Of a DNA stretch of 34,552 nt, positions 8,623 to 18,541 are shown one piece after another; the first letter of the stretch is position 1; each line of letters starts with the position of its first letter. The stretch comes from Ignavibacteriales bacterium CG_4_9_14_3_um_filter_30_11 (lineage in GTDB: Bacteria; Bacteroidota; Ignavibacteria; Ignavibacteriales; Ignavibacteriaceae): the NCBI GenBank assembly GCA_002790365.1, contig PFVA01000059.1, forward strand, positions 17,478-52,029, in the 5' to 3' direction. The position numbers were made by a program, and so were the translations under genes. The notes under the pieces are model-generated. The model made no database searches. It had not been told where the DNA came from and saw only the letters and a program-made list of their open reading frames with translations.

Positions 8623-9623
8623 TGAATGTATTAGGAATAGAAAGTTCATGCGATGAAACTTCAATCGCTATATTATCCAATAATAAAATTCTATCAAATT
8701 TAATTTCTTCACAAGACTTTCATAAAGAATATGGTGGTGTTGTACCTGAACTTTCAAGCCGTGCACATCTACAAATAATTTCCCCACTAGTAAAAAAAGC
8801 TTTAAAAGAATCTAAATTAAAATTACAAGATATAGATCTTATCTGTGCAACAGCCGGTCCTGGCCTAATTGGTGCATTGCTTGTCGGATTTACTTTTGCA
8901 AAAGGTTTATCACTTTCACTAGAAAAACCGTTTATTCCAGTGAATCATATTGAAGGTCATATTTTTTCCGGATTTTTAATGGAAGAAAAACCAGATTTTC
9001 CTTATTTAGCTTTAGTTGTCTCAGGAGGGCACACTTTACTTTTATTGGTTAATAGTTTTACTGAAATAATAAAATTAGGCTCAACTATAGATGATGCAGC
9101 AGGGGAAGCATTTGATAAAGTCGCAAAAATGCTTTCATTAGATTACCCTGGTGGAGCAAATATTCAGGTTCTAGCTTCTAAAACAAAATGGACAGACATT
9201 ACATTTCCGATTGCGGTTTTAAAAGGAGAATATGATTTTTCTTTTAGTGGTGTTAAAACTTCAGTGTTACGGTTTATTCAAAAAAAATCTGTCGATGAAA
9301 ATTTGAAAAATAATATTGCCTTTGCTTTTCAAAATGCAATTACAAGTGCACTAATTAAGAATACAGAAAAAGCTTTGAAAGAATATGAGGTAAATTCAAT
9401 TTCTTTAGTTGGTGGTGTTGCAGCAAATATAAATTTAAGAAAAGCAGTTATAAATTTGGGAGAGAAATATAAGCTAAAATCAATAATCCCAAAATTAGAA
9501 TATTGCGGAGATAATGCAGCAATGATCGCCTATAGGGGAATGACATTGTTTAACGAAGGTAAAAGGTATGACTTAAATAGTAAACCTTTTCCTTACCTTA
9601 AAAAAGATGAATTTAAATCATGA
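8622..9623 (+). CDS. tsaD: tRNA N6-adenosine threonylcarbamoyltransferase
   Basis: GIESSCDETSIAIL, NHIEGHI, VSGGHTLLLLV, GVAANINLRKA. Confidence 0.97.
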   Translation: MNVLGIESSCDETSIAILSNNKILSNLISSQDFHKEYGGVVPELSSRAHLQIISPLVKKALKESKLKLQDIDLICATAGPGLIGALLVGFTFAKGLSLSLEKPFIPVNHIEGHIFSGFLMEEKPDFPYLALVVSGGHTLLLLVNSFTEIIKLGSTIDDAAGEAFDKVAKMLSLDYPGGANIQVLASKTKWTDITFPIAVLKGEYDFSFSGVKTSVLRFIQKKSVDENLKNNIAFAFQNAITSALIKNTEKALKEYEVNSISLVGGVAANINLRKAVINLGEKYKLKSIIPKLEYCGDNAAMIAYRGMTLFNEGKRYDLNSKPFPYLKKDEFKS

Positions 9624-9707
9624 ATTTTTAATTATTTTTTATAAGAAATTTATAAATTGCATTATAATCCTAATATTTTTAACCGTCTAAATTATTAAAT
9701 ATGATTA

Positions 9708-10046
9708 ATGAATGACAAAGAATATAAAATTTTATTAAAAGATCTAACTTTATTAAATAAAGATGAGAAGGAAGAACTTCTTTTTAGACTTAGAAAAGAA
9801 ATGGATATTTTAGATGAAAAATTGACAAAATTATTGAGTGAGAGAACCGGATACTCACTTATGGTTGGTAGAGTTAAAAGATCTTTAAATCTTCCTACTT
9901 ACAGCCCGGAAAGAGAAAGAGAAATTAGTAAAAAGATAAATAAATTTATTGAAAAGCCATTAAATGAATCTGCATTGAAACGCATTTATGAAAGAATATT
10001 AGATGAATCTAGAGCAGTTCAAAAAAATGATACTACGGAAAAATAA
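9708..10046 (+). CDS. Chorismate mutase type II (AroQ-like)
   Basis: LRKEMDILDEKLTKLLSERTGYSLMVGRVKRSLNLPTYSPEREREI...RIYERILDESRAVQ. Confidence 0.85.
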   Translation: MNDKEYKILLKDLTLLNKDEKEELLFRLRKEMDILDEKLTKLLSERTGYSLMVGRVKRSLNLPTYSPEREREISKKINKFIEKPLNESALKRIYERILDESRAVQKNDTTEK

Positions 10047-10048
10047 TA

Positions 10049-11113
10049 TTGGTCAGTAAAATTTTTAATAAATATTTAGAAAAACTAATTACTTTATTTA
10101 ATAAAAAAGAAGTAGTTATTGTGACTAGTGTTTTCCTAATCATTTGGATGACACTTTACCTAATACTTTTCACTCCAAATTATTATAGCAAAAACTCTCC
10201 ACTCACATTTGAAATTAAAAAAGGTGAACCTTTGAGTAGTATAATTGACAGATTATATGATGAAGGTATTATTCCAAGCAAAAGACATATGTATTTAGCT
10301 TCATATATTTACATAGCGCAGAATAATTTAAGAGCAGCGCGGTTTCATATACCTAACGGATTAAGTTATTTAGACCTTGTTGATTTATTCACAAATGGTA
10401 ATGCAGATTTTTTAAGAGAAGTGAGCTTAAGAGATGGATTATCGATAAAGTGGATGGCATATGTACTTAAAAATAAAATATTTATGGATTCAACATCATT
10501 TGTAAATTTAAGCCAAGATAAACAGTTTGTACATAGCCTGGGCTTAAAAAGAAATACATTTGAAGGATTCTTAATGCCAGGTAAATATGAATTTTATGAA
10601 AGGAGTAGCGCAAAAGAGATAATAAAATCTCTTTATAATTCCTTCAATAAATTTATGAATGATTCCCTTTGGGAGCAGACCATTAAAACGGGTTATTCTT
10701 TTGAAGAAATTGTTACTTTAGCATCAATTGTAAAAGGAGAAACAAATTATAAAGAAGAAATGCCTAGTATAGCTAGTGTTTATTTTAACAGGCTTAGAAT
10801 TGGAATGAAACTTCAAGCTGACCCAACTATACAATATTTGCAAACTAACGGCTGGAAAAGATTATTATTTGATGATCTAAAAATTAAATCTCCTTACAAT
10901 ACATATCTTTATGCAGGTTTACCACCGGGTCCTATAAATAATCCAGGGAAAACAGCAATACTTTCAGTACTTTATCCAGAGAAAACAAAATATTTATACT
11001 TTGTTGCAAATGGCGAAGGGCAGCATAATTTTGCAACAAATTATAATCAGCATTTGAATAATGTAAATAAATTTAGAAGATGGTTGAAAGAACAAAAACG
11101 AAAACAAAAGTAA
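10049..11113 (+). CDS. mltG: Endolytic murein transglycosylase MltG (TTG start)
   Basis: N-terminal TM, TLASIVKGET, VYFNRLRIGMKLQADPTIQY, YAGLPPGPINNPG. Confidence 0.95.
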   Translation: MVSKIFNKYLEKLITLFNKKEVVIVTSVFLIIWMTLYLILFTPNYYSKNSPLTFEIKKGEPLSSIIDRLYDEGIIPSKRHMYLASYIYIAQNNLRAARFHIPNGLSYLDLVDLFTNGNADFLREVSLRDGLSIKWMAYVLKNKIFMDSTSFVNLSQDKQFVHSLGLKRNTFEGFLMPGKYEFYERSSAKEIIKSLYNSFNKFMNDSLWEQTIKTGYSFEEIVTLASIVKGETNYKEEMPSIASVYFNRLRIGMKLQADPTIQYLQTNGWKRLLFDDLKIKSPYNTYLYAGLPPGPINNPGKTAILSVLYPEKTKYLYFVANGEGQHNFATNYNQHLNNVNKFRRWLKEQKRKQK

Positions 11114-12771
11114 AAATCTTAATCCCATTTATTAGCTTGCTTTTGATTTCAGGATGTGCAAATCAACTCCCACCGGGAGGTGGAGAGGTTGATACTACTC
11201 CGCCAAAAATTGAGGAATTTTATCCTGCAAACGGTTCAATAAACTTTAATGATGATTTTATTAGTTTTGATTTTTCAGAATATGTAGATAAAAATTCTTT
11301 TAAAGATGCTGTATTTATTTCTCCACAAATAAATGGAGAATTAAAATATAACTGGAGTGGAACAAATGTTTCAATTGAATTCCCTGAAAAATTAAAAACC
11401 AAAACAACTTATGTAGTTACTATAGGAACAGATGCAGCTGATGTACATAACAGAAATAAAATGGCACAATCTTTTACATTAACTTTTTCTACAGGAAATG
11501 AAATTGATAAAAGGTCAATTACAGGAAAAGTTTATGATTCTAATCCATCCGGTGTAATGATTTTTGCTTACAAAATTACTGATAATGAAATTGATCCAGA
11601 AAAAATTAAACCCTATTATGTAACTCAAACAGGAAATGACGGTTCATACAAATTAGAAGGAATTACAAAAGGGATTTTTAGATTATTTGCAGTAAGAGAT
11701 AAATTCAAAGATTTTTTATTTCAGCCCAAACAAGATGACATAGGAATAAGTTCATCTGAAATCTATTTCGATAAAAATGACACTACTGTAAATAATATGA
11801 ATTTTAAACTAATAAATTTTGATAAAGATCCGCCAAGATTATTGAAAGCTATTATGACAGACGAACATCATTTGCTAGTAGAATTTACTGAAGCTCTTTC
11901 GCCGTCATCCATAAAATCTGAGAATTTTTATATAATTGATTCTACTCTAAATGAGGAGCTGTTACTTAAAAGTATATATGCAAAAGATTCTAAGAATAAA
12001 ATAGTTCTGATAAATGAAAATAAAATAGATGGCAATTCAAATCTATTTTTTATTGCAAAAAATATTGAAGATCAAAAAGGGAATATAACGACTGAAGATG
12101 CTGTCAATCTGATTTACAGTAACAGAACAGATACTACAAAACCAAAATTAGTTTCTGTTGAACCTCCAAATGGAAATGATAACTCAGATTTTTCCGGACA
12201 GGAATTTAAATTTTATTTCTCAGATTATTTTGACACGACTTTAGCTAAAGAAGGAATTAAATTTGTTAACTCTGAAAATCTAAACATCCCATTTAAAATG
12301 AAATATTCGGATAATGCTTCATTTAAGATAATTCCTTCCAATGATCTTTTACCAGTGAAAGATTATAAAGTAATTCTAGATTTGAACAAATTTAAAAATC
12401 AAAATGGCACGGCAGCTGACTCAAATTATGTATATAATTTTACAACAATGAATGGGCTAAACTTTTCAGGCATAACAGGCGAGGTTAAAAACATTGAAAC
12501 TGATTTTCCCATTTATATAATTATAGAAGGTGTTGGTTATAATAAATTATATAAACAGCTTTTAAGCAATAACAAAAAATTTGTTTTTAATAGAGTATTA
12601 GCTGGAAAATATAATTTATGGTGTTTTATTGATAGTGACAAAAATGAAGAGTATACTTTTGGTAGTTTCCTTCCTTATAAATCCGCAGAACAGTTTATTT
12701 ATTTAAATTCAGTGCTAGAGTTGAAACCCCGTTGGATGCAAACTGATATAATATTAGAACCTAAAAATTGA
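11080..12771 (+). CDS. Ig-like (Big_5/SbsA-like) domain lipoprotein
   Basis: Lipobox LLISGC, then ANQLPPGGGEVDTTPPKI, repeated Ig-like modules; overlaps mltG end by 34 bp. Confidence 0.82.
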   Translation: MVERTKTKTKVKILIPFISLLLISGCANQLPPGGGEVDTTPPKIEEFYPANGSINFNDDFISFDFSEYVDKNSFKDAVFISPQINGELKYNWSGTNVSIEFPEKLKTKTTYVVTIGTDAADVHNRNKMAQSFTLTFSTGNEIDKRSITGKVYDSNPSGVMIFAYKITDNEIDPEKIKPYYVTQTGNDGSYKLEGITKGIFRLFAVRDKFKDFLFQPKQDDIGISSSEIYFDKNDTTVNNMNFKLINFDKDPPRLLKAIMTDEHHLLVEFTEALSPSSIKSENFYIIDSTLNEELLLKSIYAKDSKNKIVLINENKIDGNSNLFFIAKNIEDQKGNITTEDAVNLIYSNRTDTTKPKLVSVEPPNGNDNSDFSGQEFKFYFSDYFDTTLAKEGIKFVNSENLNIPFKMKYSDNASFKIIPSNDLLPVKDYKVILDLNKFKNQNGTAADSNYVYNFTTMNGLNFSGITGEVKNIETDFPIYIIIEGVGYNKLYKQLLSNNKKFVFNRVLAGKYNLWCFIDSDKNEEYTFGSFLPYKSAEQFIYLNSVLELKPRWMQTDIILEPKN

Positions 12772-12772
12772 A

Positions 12773-13402
12773 TTAACTTCTTAATTTATTATTTATGGAT
12801 CCAGTAATTTCATCACAAGAGTTCTTAACTTCCTCAAAAATGATCTCTATTCTTTTTAAGTATTCATTTCCAATAGTTTGATTAGATAGGGAAGTACAAT
12901 TGATAAGCACATTTAAGAAAGCTCCTTGATTAGCAGCATTTATAAGTGCTGTGGCAACTCCAACATCCGAAAATGAATTTTGATTACCTTTTTCTGCAAC
13001 TGTTTTTATAAATGGTAAAATTAATCTGCATGTATTGATAACTTCTGTCGGAATTTCTGCTGCACCAAAAGTAACTTCATCAATTTTTTTACTTCTTATA
13101 TCTTTTTCATCTTCAGTTTCTTTAGGTAATTTGAATGCATCCATAACTTTATCAAATGCTTCGTTGTCTTTATCTGCTAAATCAGAAAATTTGTTTTTAA
13201 TTTTTTCTAATTGATTTTTTAATTCAATCATTTCAGATTCCACTTCAAAATATTTCTTTTTACCAATGGTAAGATTGCAAACCATAATAGCAAGACTAGA
13301 TGCCAAGGTTCCACAAAAAGCAGAAACATTCCCTCCGCCTGGTGTTGGTGATTTTGAAGATAATGATTCTAAATATTCATTTAATGTTTGGTTGTAATTC
13401 AT
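12773..13402 (-). CDS. Formiminotetrahydrofolate cyclodeaminase family
   Basis: TPGGGNVSAFCGTLASSLAIMVCNLTIGKKK, DVGVATALINAANQGAFLNVLIN. Confidence 0.9.
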   Translation of the reverse strand: MNYNQTLNEYLESLSSKSPTPGGGNVSAFCGTLASSLAIMVCNLTIGKKKYFEVESEMIELKNQLEKIKNKFSDLADKDNEAFDKVMDAFKLPKETEDEKDIRSKKIDEVTFGAAEIPTEVINTCRLILPFIKTVAEKGNQNSFSDVGVATALINAANQGAFLNVLINCTSLSNQTIGNEYLKRIEIIFEEVKNSCDEITGSINNKLRS

Positions 13403-13443
13403 TATTATTCTCTTATTAGTTGTTAATTGTACATTGATAATTG

Positions 13444-14460
13444 CTAAATCATATATTCAATAATTTTATTTTCTTTTTTAAACGGAGTTACACTATTTAG
13501 ACCAAGATTATCAATAGCCAAATCTACAAATTGATCTTCATTTATGTTTTCATTGTTTGCATAAAACTTACCTGCTGAAAGTATCGCTTCCAATGGAACA
13601 AGCCCAACAACTTCACTTCCTTTTACTTTAACTCCCATTTTTTCAGCTTCTTTTTTTACTTCTTCAAAAGCTACATGCATTGGTGTAATTTTGTAGTTGG
13701 TTAAATTCATTGAGACCTGAGTAATATTATGTTTCTCTAAAGCAACACCCATACCTTTTAACTCTTTTAGTCTACCTGGAATTCGAACTGTTTTACCTTC
13801 AACTTTAACTATTTTTCCATCATCATCTCTTTTCGGTTTACCGGATTCTCTTAAAGTTTCAGCAATTTCTTTAGAATATTTTAGATCATTAGAATCTATA
13901 TTTACATTGTAGGCAATTAGAAAGAATCTGCTGCCTGTAACCAATGCTCCAAGCTTTGGGTTAAAAACAGCTTCACCAAAATCCGGTTCCCACATTGGGT
14001 CCTTTAATTTTTCTTCAAGTCCTTCGTATTCACCTTGGCGTATATTTGATAGATTTCTTCTTTCAGGTTTTCTTGCTGAAGCTTCATATAAATACACAGG
14101 AAGATTTAATTCTTCAGCAACTCTTTTCCCAAATTCTTCAGATATTTTTACACATTCTTCAGTTGTTACATCTTTAATTGGTATAAAAGGGACAACATCA
14201 ATTGCACCTAACCTTGGATGTTCACCTTTATGATTTCTCATATCAATATTTTTAGCTGCAGCTTTACAAGCATTTAAGGCGCCTTCAATTATACTTTTTT
14301 CATCTCCGGCTAAAGTGACAACAACTCTATTATAATCACCATCAGGCTCTAAATTTAATAATTTAACACCACTGGTTTTATTAATTGAATCTTTTATTGC
14401 TTCAAAAGTTTCAGCTTTTTTCCCTTCACTAAAATTTGGGACACATTCTATTATTTTCAT
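13444..14460 (-). CDS. ftcD: Glutamate formimidoyltransferase
   Basis: MKIIECVPNFSEGK, HPRLGAIDVVPFIP, QVSMNLTNYKITPMH. Confidence 0.93.
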   Translation of the reverse strand: MKIIECVPNFSEGKKAETFEAIKDSINKTSGVKLLNLEPDGDYNRVVVTLAGDEKSIIEGALNACKAAAKNIDMRNHKGEHPRLGAIDVVPFIPIKDVTTEECVKISEEFGKRVAEELNLPVYLYEASARKPERRNLSNIRQGEYEGLEEKLKDPMWEPDFGEAVFNPKLGALVTGSRFFLIAYNVNIDSNDLKYSKEIAETLRESGKPKRDDDGKIVKVEGKTVRIPGRLKELKGMGVALEKHNITQVSMNLTNYKITPMHVAFEEVKKEAEKMGVKVKGSEVVGLVPLEAILSAGKFYANNENINEDQFVDLAIDNLGLNSVTPFKKENKIIEYMI

Positions 14461-15713
14461 TCTGTTACTCCATTTTTATCATAGATCAATTTCCCATTTT
14501 TAATTGTTTTAACATTTAAGTTTTCACCTGTTTGATAAATCAAATCAGAGTAATTTTCTGTCTCAAATATTGAAAGGTCAGCTTTTTTGCCTATTTCTAA
14601 ACTCCCTACCTCTTTACTGATTCCTAATGCTTTTGCTGAGTTTATAGTATAAGCAGAAATAATTTGTTCAATACTCATTCCTAATTTTAAAGCAGCCAAA
14701 CTCATTATTAAACTGATATTTTTAATATTAGAAGAGCCTGGATTAAAATCTGTTGCTAAGGCAATAATAGCGTTTTTTTCAATCAATTCTTTTGCCGGCG
14801 CATATTTATGATTAAGAAAATATGAAACACCAGGAAGTAAGACACAAACCATTTCCAATTCTGAAAGTTTAGGTATTTCATTGTTTGGTATAATTTCTAA
14901 ATGATCTATACTGAGTGCATTATTTTTTATAGCAATATCAATTCCTCCAATACTGTTAAATTGATCTGTGTGAAGTTTACATCTCAATCCCAAATCATTG
15001 GCTTTGTTAAAAATCAAATTTACTTCATCTTTTGTAAAAGCCGTTGATTCACAAAAAGCATCACAAAATGTTGCAAGGTTCTCTTTTTTTATAAATGGTA
15101 GTAATTCTTTTAAAATAATATCAATATATACATTTCTATTAAAAGTAAATTCTTTGGGTATTGAATGAGCACCTAAAAATGTTGGTAAAATTGTAATAGG
15201 AAAATTTTTATCTAATTGACGAATTACTTTTAAAATCTTAATCTCATTTTCAAAATCAAGACCATAACCACTTTTAATTTCTAATGTTGTTACTCCTTGC
15301 TCAATAAAATGTTGTACTCTTTTAGACGCAATTTTTAATAATTTACCAAAAGAAGTTTCTCTTACGGAATTGACTGTCGAATTTATTCCACCACCTTTTT
15401 TTGCAATTTCTTCGTAAGTAGCTCCATTTAATTTTTGTCTGAATTCATCTGCACGGGAACCAGAAAAAACAAGGTGTGTATGACATTCAACAATGCCGGG
15501 TAGAACTATATTATTTTTACAATAAACTATTTTATCAATTTTAATTTTGGAAGTAGAGTGGTTGGGGATAAAATCTATAATTGTATCATTTTCAATAAGA
15601 ATAGAATGGTCAGTCAGTACCTCAATATTATTTAGTTCACTGCCTCGTTTATATCCAATACGATTTGTATTTACTGTTATAATTTGTTCGGGATTTTGTA
15701 AAAGCAAATTCAT
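14457..15713 (-). CDS. hutI: Imidazolonepropionase
   Basis: Amidohydrolase; VECHTHLVFSGSRADEF, EIKSGYGLDFENEIK, HTDQFNSIGG, ALATDFNPGSS; overlaps ftcD start by 4 bp. Confidence 0.95.
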   Translation of the reverse strand: MNLLLQNPEQIITVNTNRIGYKRGSELNNIEVLTDHSILIENDTIIDFIPNHSTSKIKIDKIVYCKNNIVLPGIVECHTHLVFSGSRADEFRQKLNGATYEEIAKKGGGINSTVNSVRETSFGKLLKIASKRVQHFIEQGVTTLEIKSGYGLDFENEIKILKVIRQLDKNFPITILPTFLGAHSIPKEFTFNRNVYIDIILKELLPFIKKENLATFCDAFCESTAFTKDEVNLIFNKANDLGLRCKLHTDQFNSIGGIDIAIKNNALSIDHLEIIPNNEIPKLSELEMVCVLLPGVSYFLNHKYAPAKELIEKNAIIALATDFNPGSSNIKNISLIMSLAALKLGMSIEQIISAYTINSAKALGISKEVGSLEIGKKADLSIFETENYSDLIYQTGENLNVKTIKNGKLIYDKNGVTE

Positions 15714-15730
15714 TAAATAAAAATTCCGGT

Positions 15731-16255
15731 TTATCGATGTAAGTTTATTTTCTCTCTTACAACTCTTGCATCTTCATAGCCTAGTTGTTTTAATTTGAAT
15801 TCTAAATTTTCTGCCAAAGGAAGAAAAGTAAAATCACCAATTTGAAGTTTATAGAATGGAGGGTCAAATAATATATAAGCATTTTTCTGACTTATTTTAG
15901 GTAACACTCTATTTTGCATATTTCTAGCTTGTTCTAGATTATCAGTAGATAAAATCTGTACTCTAAATCCATTTGAATTATCTTGAGAAATTGTCGTATC
16001 AACTAAATGATTTTTGGGATAACCATACCAAACATTAAGATATGAAATTATATTTGAAGTGGATTTTGGATTTACAGTAATTTTTGTCCTGTATGGAGTA
16101 ATAATAAAATCCTCATTAATATCTTCAAAAGTTAACTTTTTGTTTGTATCATTTTTTTTATTATTGTCATCATTAGTTGTTGAAGGTGAAGATCCGCAAG
16201 AAATTATCAAAAATGGTAAAATGATAATCAATAAATACTTAATGACTTTGTGCAT
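15731..16255 (-). CDS. SPOR-domain lipoprotein
   Basis: Lipobox LIISCG; C-terminal GFRVQILSTDNLEQARNMQNRV...FYKLQIGDFTFLPLAENLEFKLKQLGYEDARVV. Confidence 0.8.
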   Translation of the reverse strand: MHKVIKYLLIIILPFLIISCGSSPSTTNDDNNKKNDTNKKLTFEDINEDFIITPYRTKITVNPKSTSNIISYLNVWYGYPKNHLVDTTISQDNSNGFRVQILSTDNLEQARNMQNRVLPKISQKNAYILFDPPFYKLQIGDFTFLPLAENLEFKLKQLGYEDARVVREKINLHR

Positions 16256-16411
16256 ATAATTTTAAAATTATTATAAAAACTGTTTAAAAAATATTAAAAT
16301 ATAAATAAGTGTCCAAATGAAAGGATTTTAATTATCAAAAGAGTGGTAAAATCAACAATAAATACACGAACATTTAATATACTTAAAAGGAAATATAAAC
16401 CAAACAATTTT

Positions 16412-16440
16412 TTGAGAAAGTTACAATTATTTTGTAAATT
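16412..16440 (+). promoter_or_regulatory. Sigma70-like promoter candidate for glgA
   Basis: TTGAGA(16412-16417)-17 nt-TAAATT(16435-16440), ~30 nt upstream of glgA ATG. Confidence 0.3.
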
Positions 16441-16472
16441 AACATATTCAACCAAAAAAAATTAAAGAGAAT

Positions 16473-17966
16473 ATGGCTGCAAAAAAATATAAAATATTAT
16501 TTGTCACTTCAGAAGTAGTTCCATTTATAAAAACAGGTGGTCTTGCAGATGTTTCATCAGCACTTCCTCAAATGTTAGCTGAACTGGGTCACGAGGTAAG
16601 AATTGTAGTGCCCAAGTATGGTATTGTTGATGATAGGAAATATAAAATACATGAAGTAGTTAGACTTAAAGATATTCAAATAAAAATAGGCGATAAGGAT
16701 GTTACTTTCTCTTTAAAATCTTGTTTCCTTCCCGGACAAAGAGTAAGAGTACAAATTTATTTTCTTGATAATGAAAAATACTTTAAAAGTAGAAGTAGTT
16801 TATATGCAGATCCACTTACTGGAAAAGATTATCCGGATAATGATGAAAGATTTACTTTACTTTCAAAATCAGTTTTTGAACTAATAAGTAAACTTGGTTG
16901 GGAACCAGATATAATCCATTGCAATGATTGGCAGACTGGACTTATTCCTGCTTATCTAAAAACATCTTATAAAAATGATCCATTATTCTCAAAATTTAAA
17001 ACTCTATTTACAATTCATAATTTAGCTTATCAAGGTGAGTTCAAAACTTCATCATTTAAGAATTTAGGACTTGATGAGAATTTGAACAATGATAATGGAA
17101 TATTGAAAAATGGAAAAGTTAATCTAATGAAAAGTGGCTTGCTTTATGCTGATGTTATTAATACAGTAAGTAAAACTTATGCCGAAGAAATTAGGACTGA
17201 TAATGATATAGGAGCAGGACTAAAAGATATCCTTTCAAAGAGGAAAAAAGATCTTTACGGTATTGTTAATGGGATAGATTATAAAGTTTGGAATCCTGAA
17301 AAAGACAAACATATAAAGAAAAAATATTCTGTAAAAAATTTGCAAGCTAAATATTTAAATAAAGAAGAATTAGCTGAGAAGTTTAATCTCAAGGCAAGCA
17401 TAAATACACCTATAATTGGTATTATTGCAAGAATGTTTGACTCAAAAGGATTTGATCTGATAAAAGATGTTTTTACAGACCTGATGAAATTAGATATTCA
17501 AATGGTATTGCTTGGTATCGGTGATCAAAAATATCATACATTCTTTAATAAAATGTCATCTAAATATTCAAAGAAATTTGCATGTTATTTAGGATTCAAT
17601 GATGAATTAGCTCACATTATTGAAAGTGGTTCTGATATGTTTTTAATGCCTTCTCAATATGAACCTTGTGGATTAAACCAGATGTATAGTTTAGTTTATG
17701 GAACAGTGCCTATTGTTAGAGAAATCGGTGGACTTGCAGATACAGTTGTGAATTATGATGAGAAAAAAGATACAGGAAATGGTTTTATGTTCAAAAATTA
17801 TGATTCAAAAGAAATGCTTAAAGAAATTAAGAGAGCTTTAAAGATTTATAAAAATAAAGAAGCATGGCAAAAAATAATGAAGACAGGAATGAAATCAGAT
17901 TTCAGTTGGAAATCTTCAGCAAAACAATATGTAGACCTTTATAAAATAATTCTTAATAACAATTAA
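16473..17966 (+). CDS. glgA: Glycogen synthase
   Basis: ILFVTSEVVPFIKTGGLADVSSALP, FTIHNLAYQG, MPSQYEPCGLNQMYSLVYGTVPIVREIGGLADTV. Confidence 0.96.
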   Translation: MAAKKYKILFVTSEVVPFIKTGGLADVSSALPQMLAELGHEVRIVVPKYGIVDDRKYKIHEVVRLKDIQIKIGDKDVTFSLKSCFLPGQRVRVQIYFLDNEKYFKSRSSLYADPLTGKDYPDNDERFTLLSKSVFELISKLGWEPDIIHCNDWQTGLIPAYLKTSYKNDPLFSKFKTLFTIHNLAYQGEFKTSSFKNLGLDENLNNDNGILKNGKVNLMKSGLLYADVINTVSKTYAEEIRTDNDIGAGLKDILSKRKKDLYGIVNGIDYKVWNPEKDKHIKKKYSVKNLQAKYLNKEELAEKFNLKASINTPIIGIIARMFDSKGFDLIKDVFTDLMKLDIQMVLLGIGDQKYHTFFNKMSSKYSKKFACYLGFNDELAHIIESGSDMFLMPSQYEPCGLNQMYSLVYGTVPIVREIGGLADTVVNYDEKKDTGNGFMFKNYDSKEMLKEIKRALKIYKNKEAWQKIMKTGMKSDFSWKSSAKQYVDLYKIILNNN

Positions 17967-18541
17967 TGCCTAACTGTGCAATATTTTTAGATAGAGATGG
18001 AACTATCAATGAAGATCCTGGGTATCTTGGTGAAATTAATAAAGTTTTTCTGTTACCCGGTGCAGGACAGGGACTTTCAATATTAAAAAATGAATATAAT
18101 TTTAAGTTAATTGTTATTTCAAATCAATCCGGTATTGCAAGAGGATTATTGACTCATAATATTGTTAAAAGTATTAACAAAAAAATAAATGAATTGCTAT
18201 TTCATTTTAATGTTCAGATCGACGAGTTTTATTTTTGTCCTTTTCACCCGGATTTTAGTAATGAAGAAGAATGTAAATGCAGAAAACCTTCTGCAATAAT
18301 GGTATATAAAGCAGCAAAAGAACATAATATTGATTTAACTAAATCTTATTTTATTGGGGATATGACTTATGATATTGAGTGCGGGAAAAATGCTGAGTTA
18401 AAAACGATTTTGGTAAAAACCGGAAATGGCAAAAAATCTTTAAAAGCCTTGAAATTGCAAAATAATTTACCAAGCTTTGTTGCTCAAAATATTTTAGACT
18501 CTTGTAAATTTATTAAAAATGATTTTTTTGGAGCATCATAA
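17966..18541 (+). CDS. HAD-IIIA phosphatase, D-glycero-D-manno-heptose 1,7-bisphosphate phosphatase-like
   Basis: FLDRDGTINEDPGYLGE, VISNQSGIARGLL, FYFCPFHPD...CKCRKP, FIGDMTYDIECGKNA. Confidence 0.85.
   Translation: MPNCAIFLDRDGTINEDPGYLGEINKVFLLPGAGQGLSILKNEYNFKLIVISNQSGIARGLLTHNIVKSINKKINELLFHFNVQIDEFYFCPFHPDFSNEEECKCRKPSAIMVYKAAKEHNIDLTKSYFIGDMTYDIECGKNAELKTILVKTGNGKKSLKALKLQNNLPSFVAQNILDSCKFIKNDFFGAS

Noticed and set aside
13995-16259. Plus-strand ORFs opposite ftcD and the SPOR lipoprotein (13995-14177, 16059-16259)
   Set aside because: Antisense shadows of well-supported minus-strand genes
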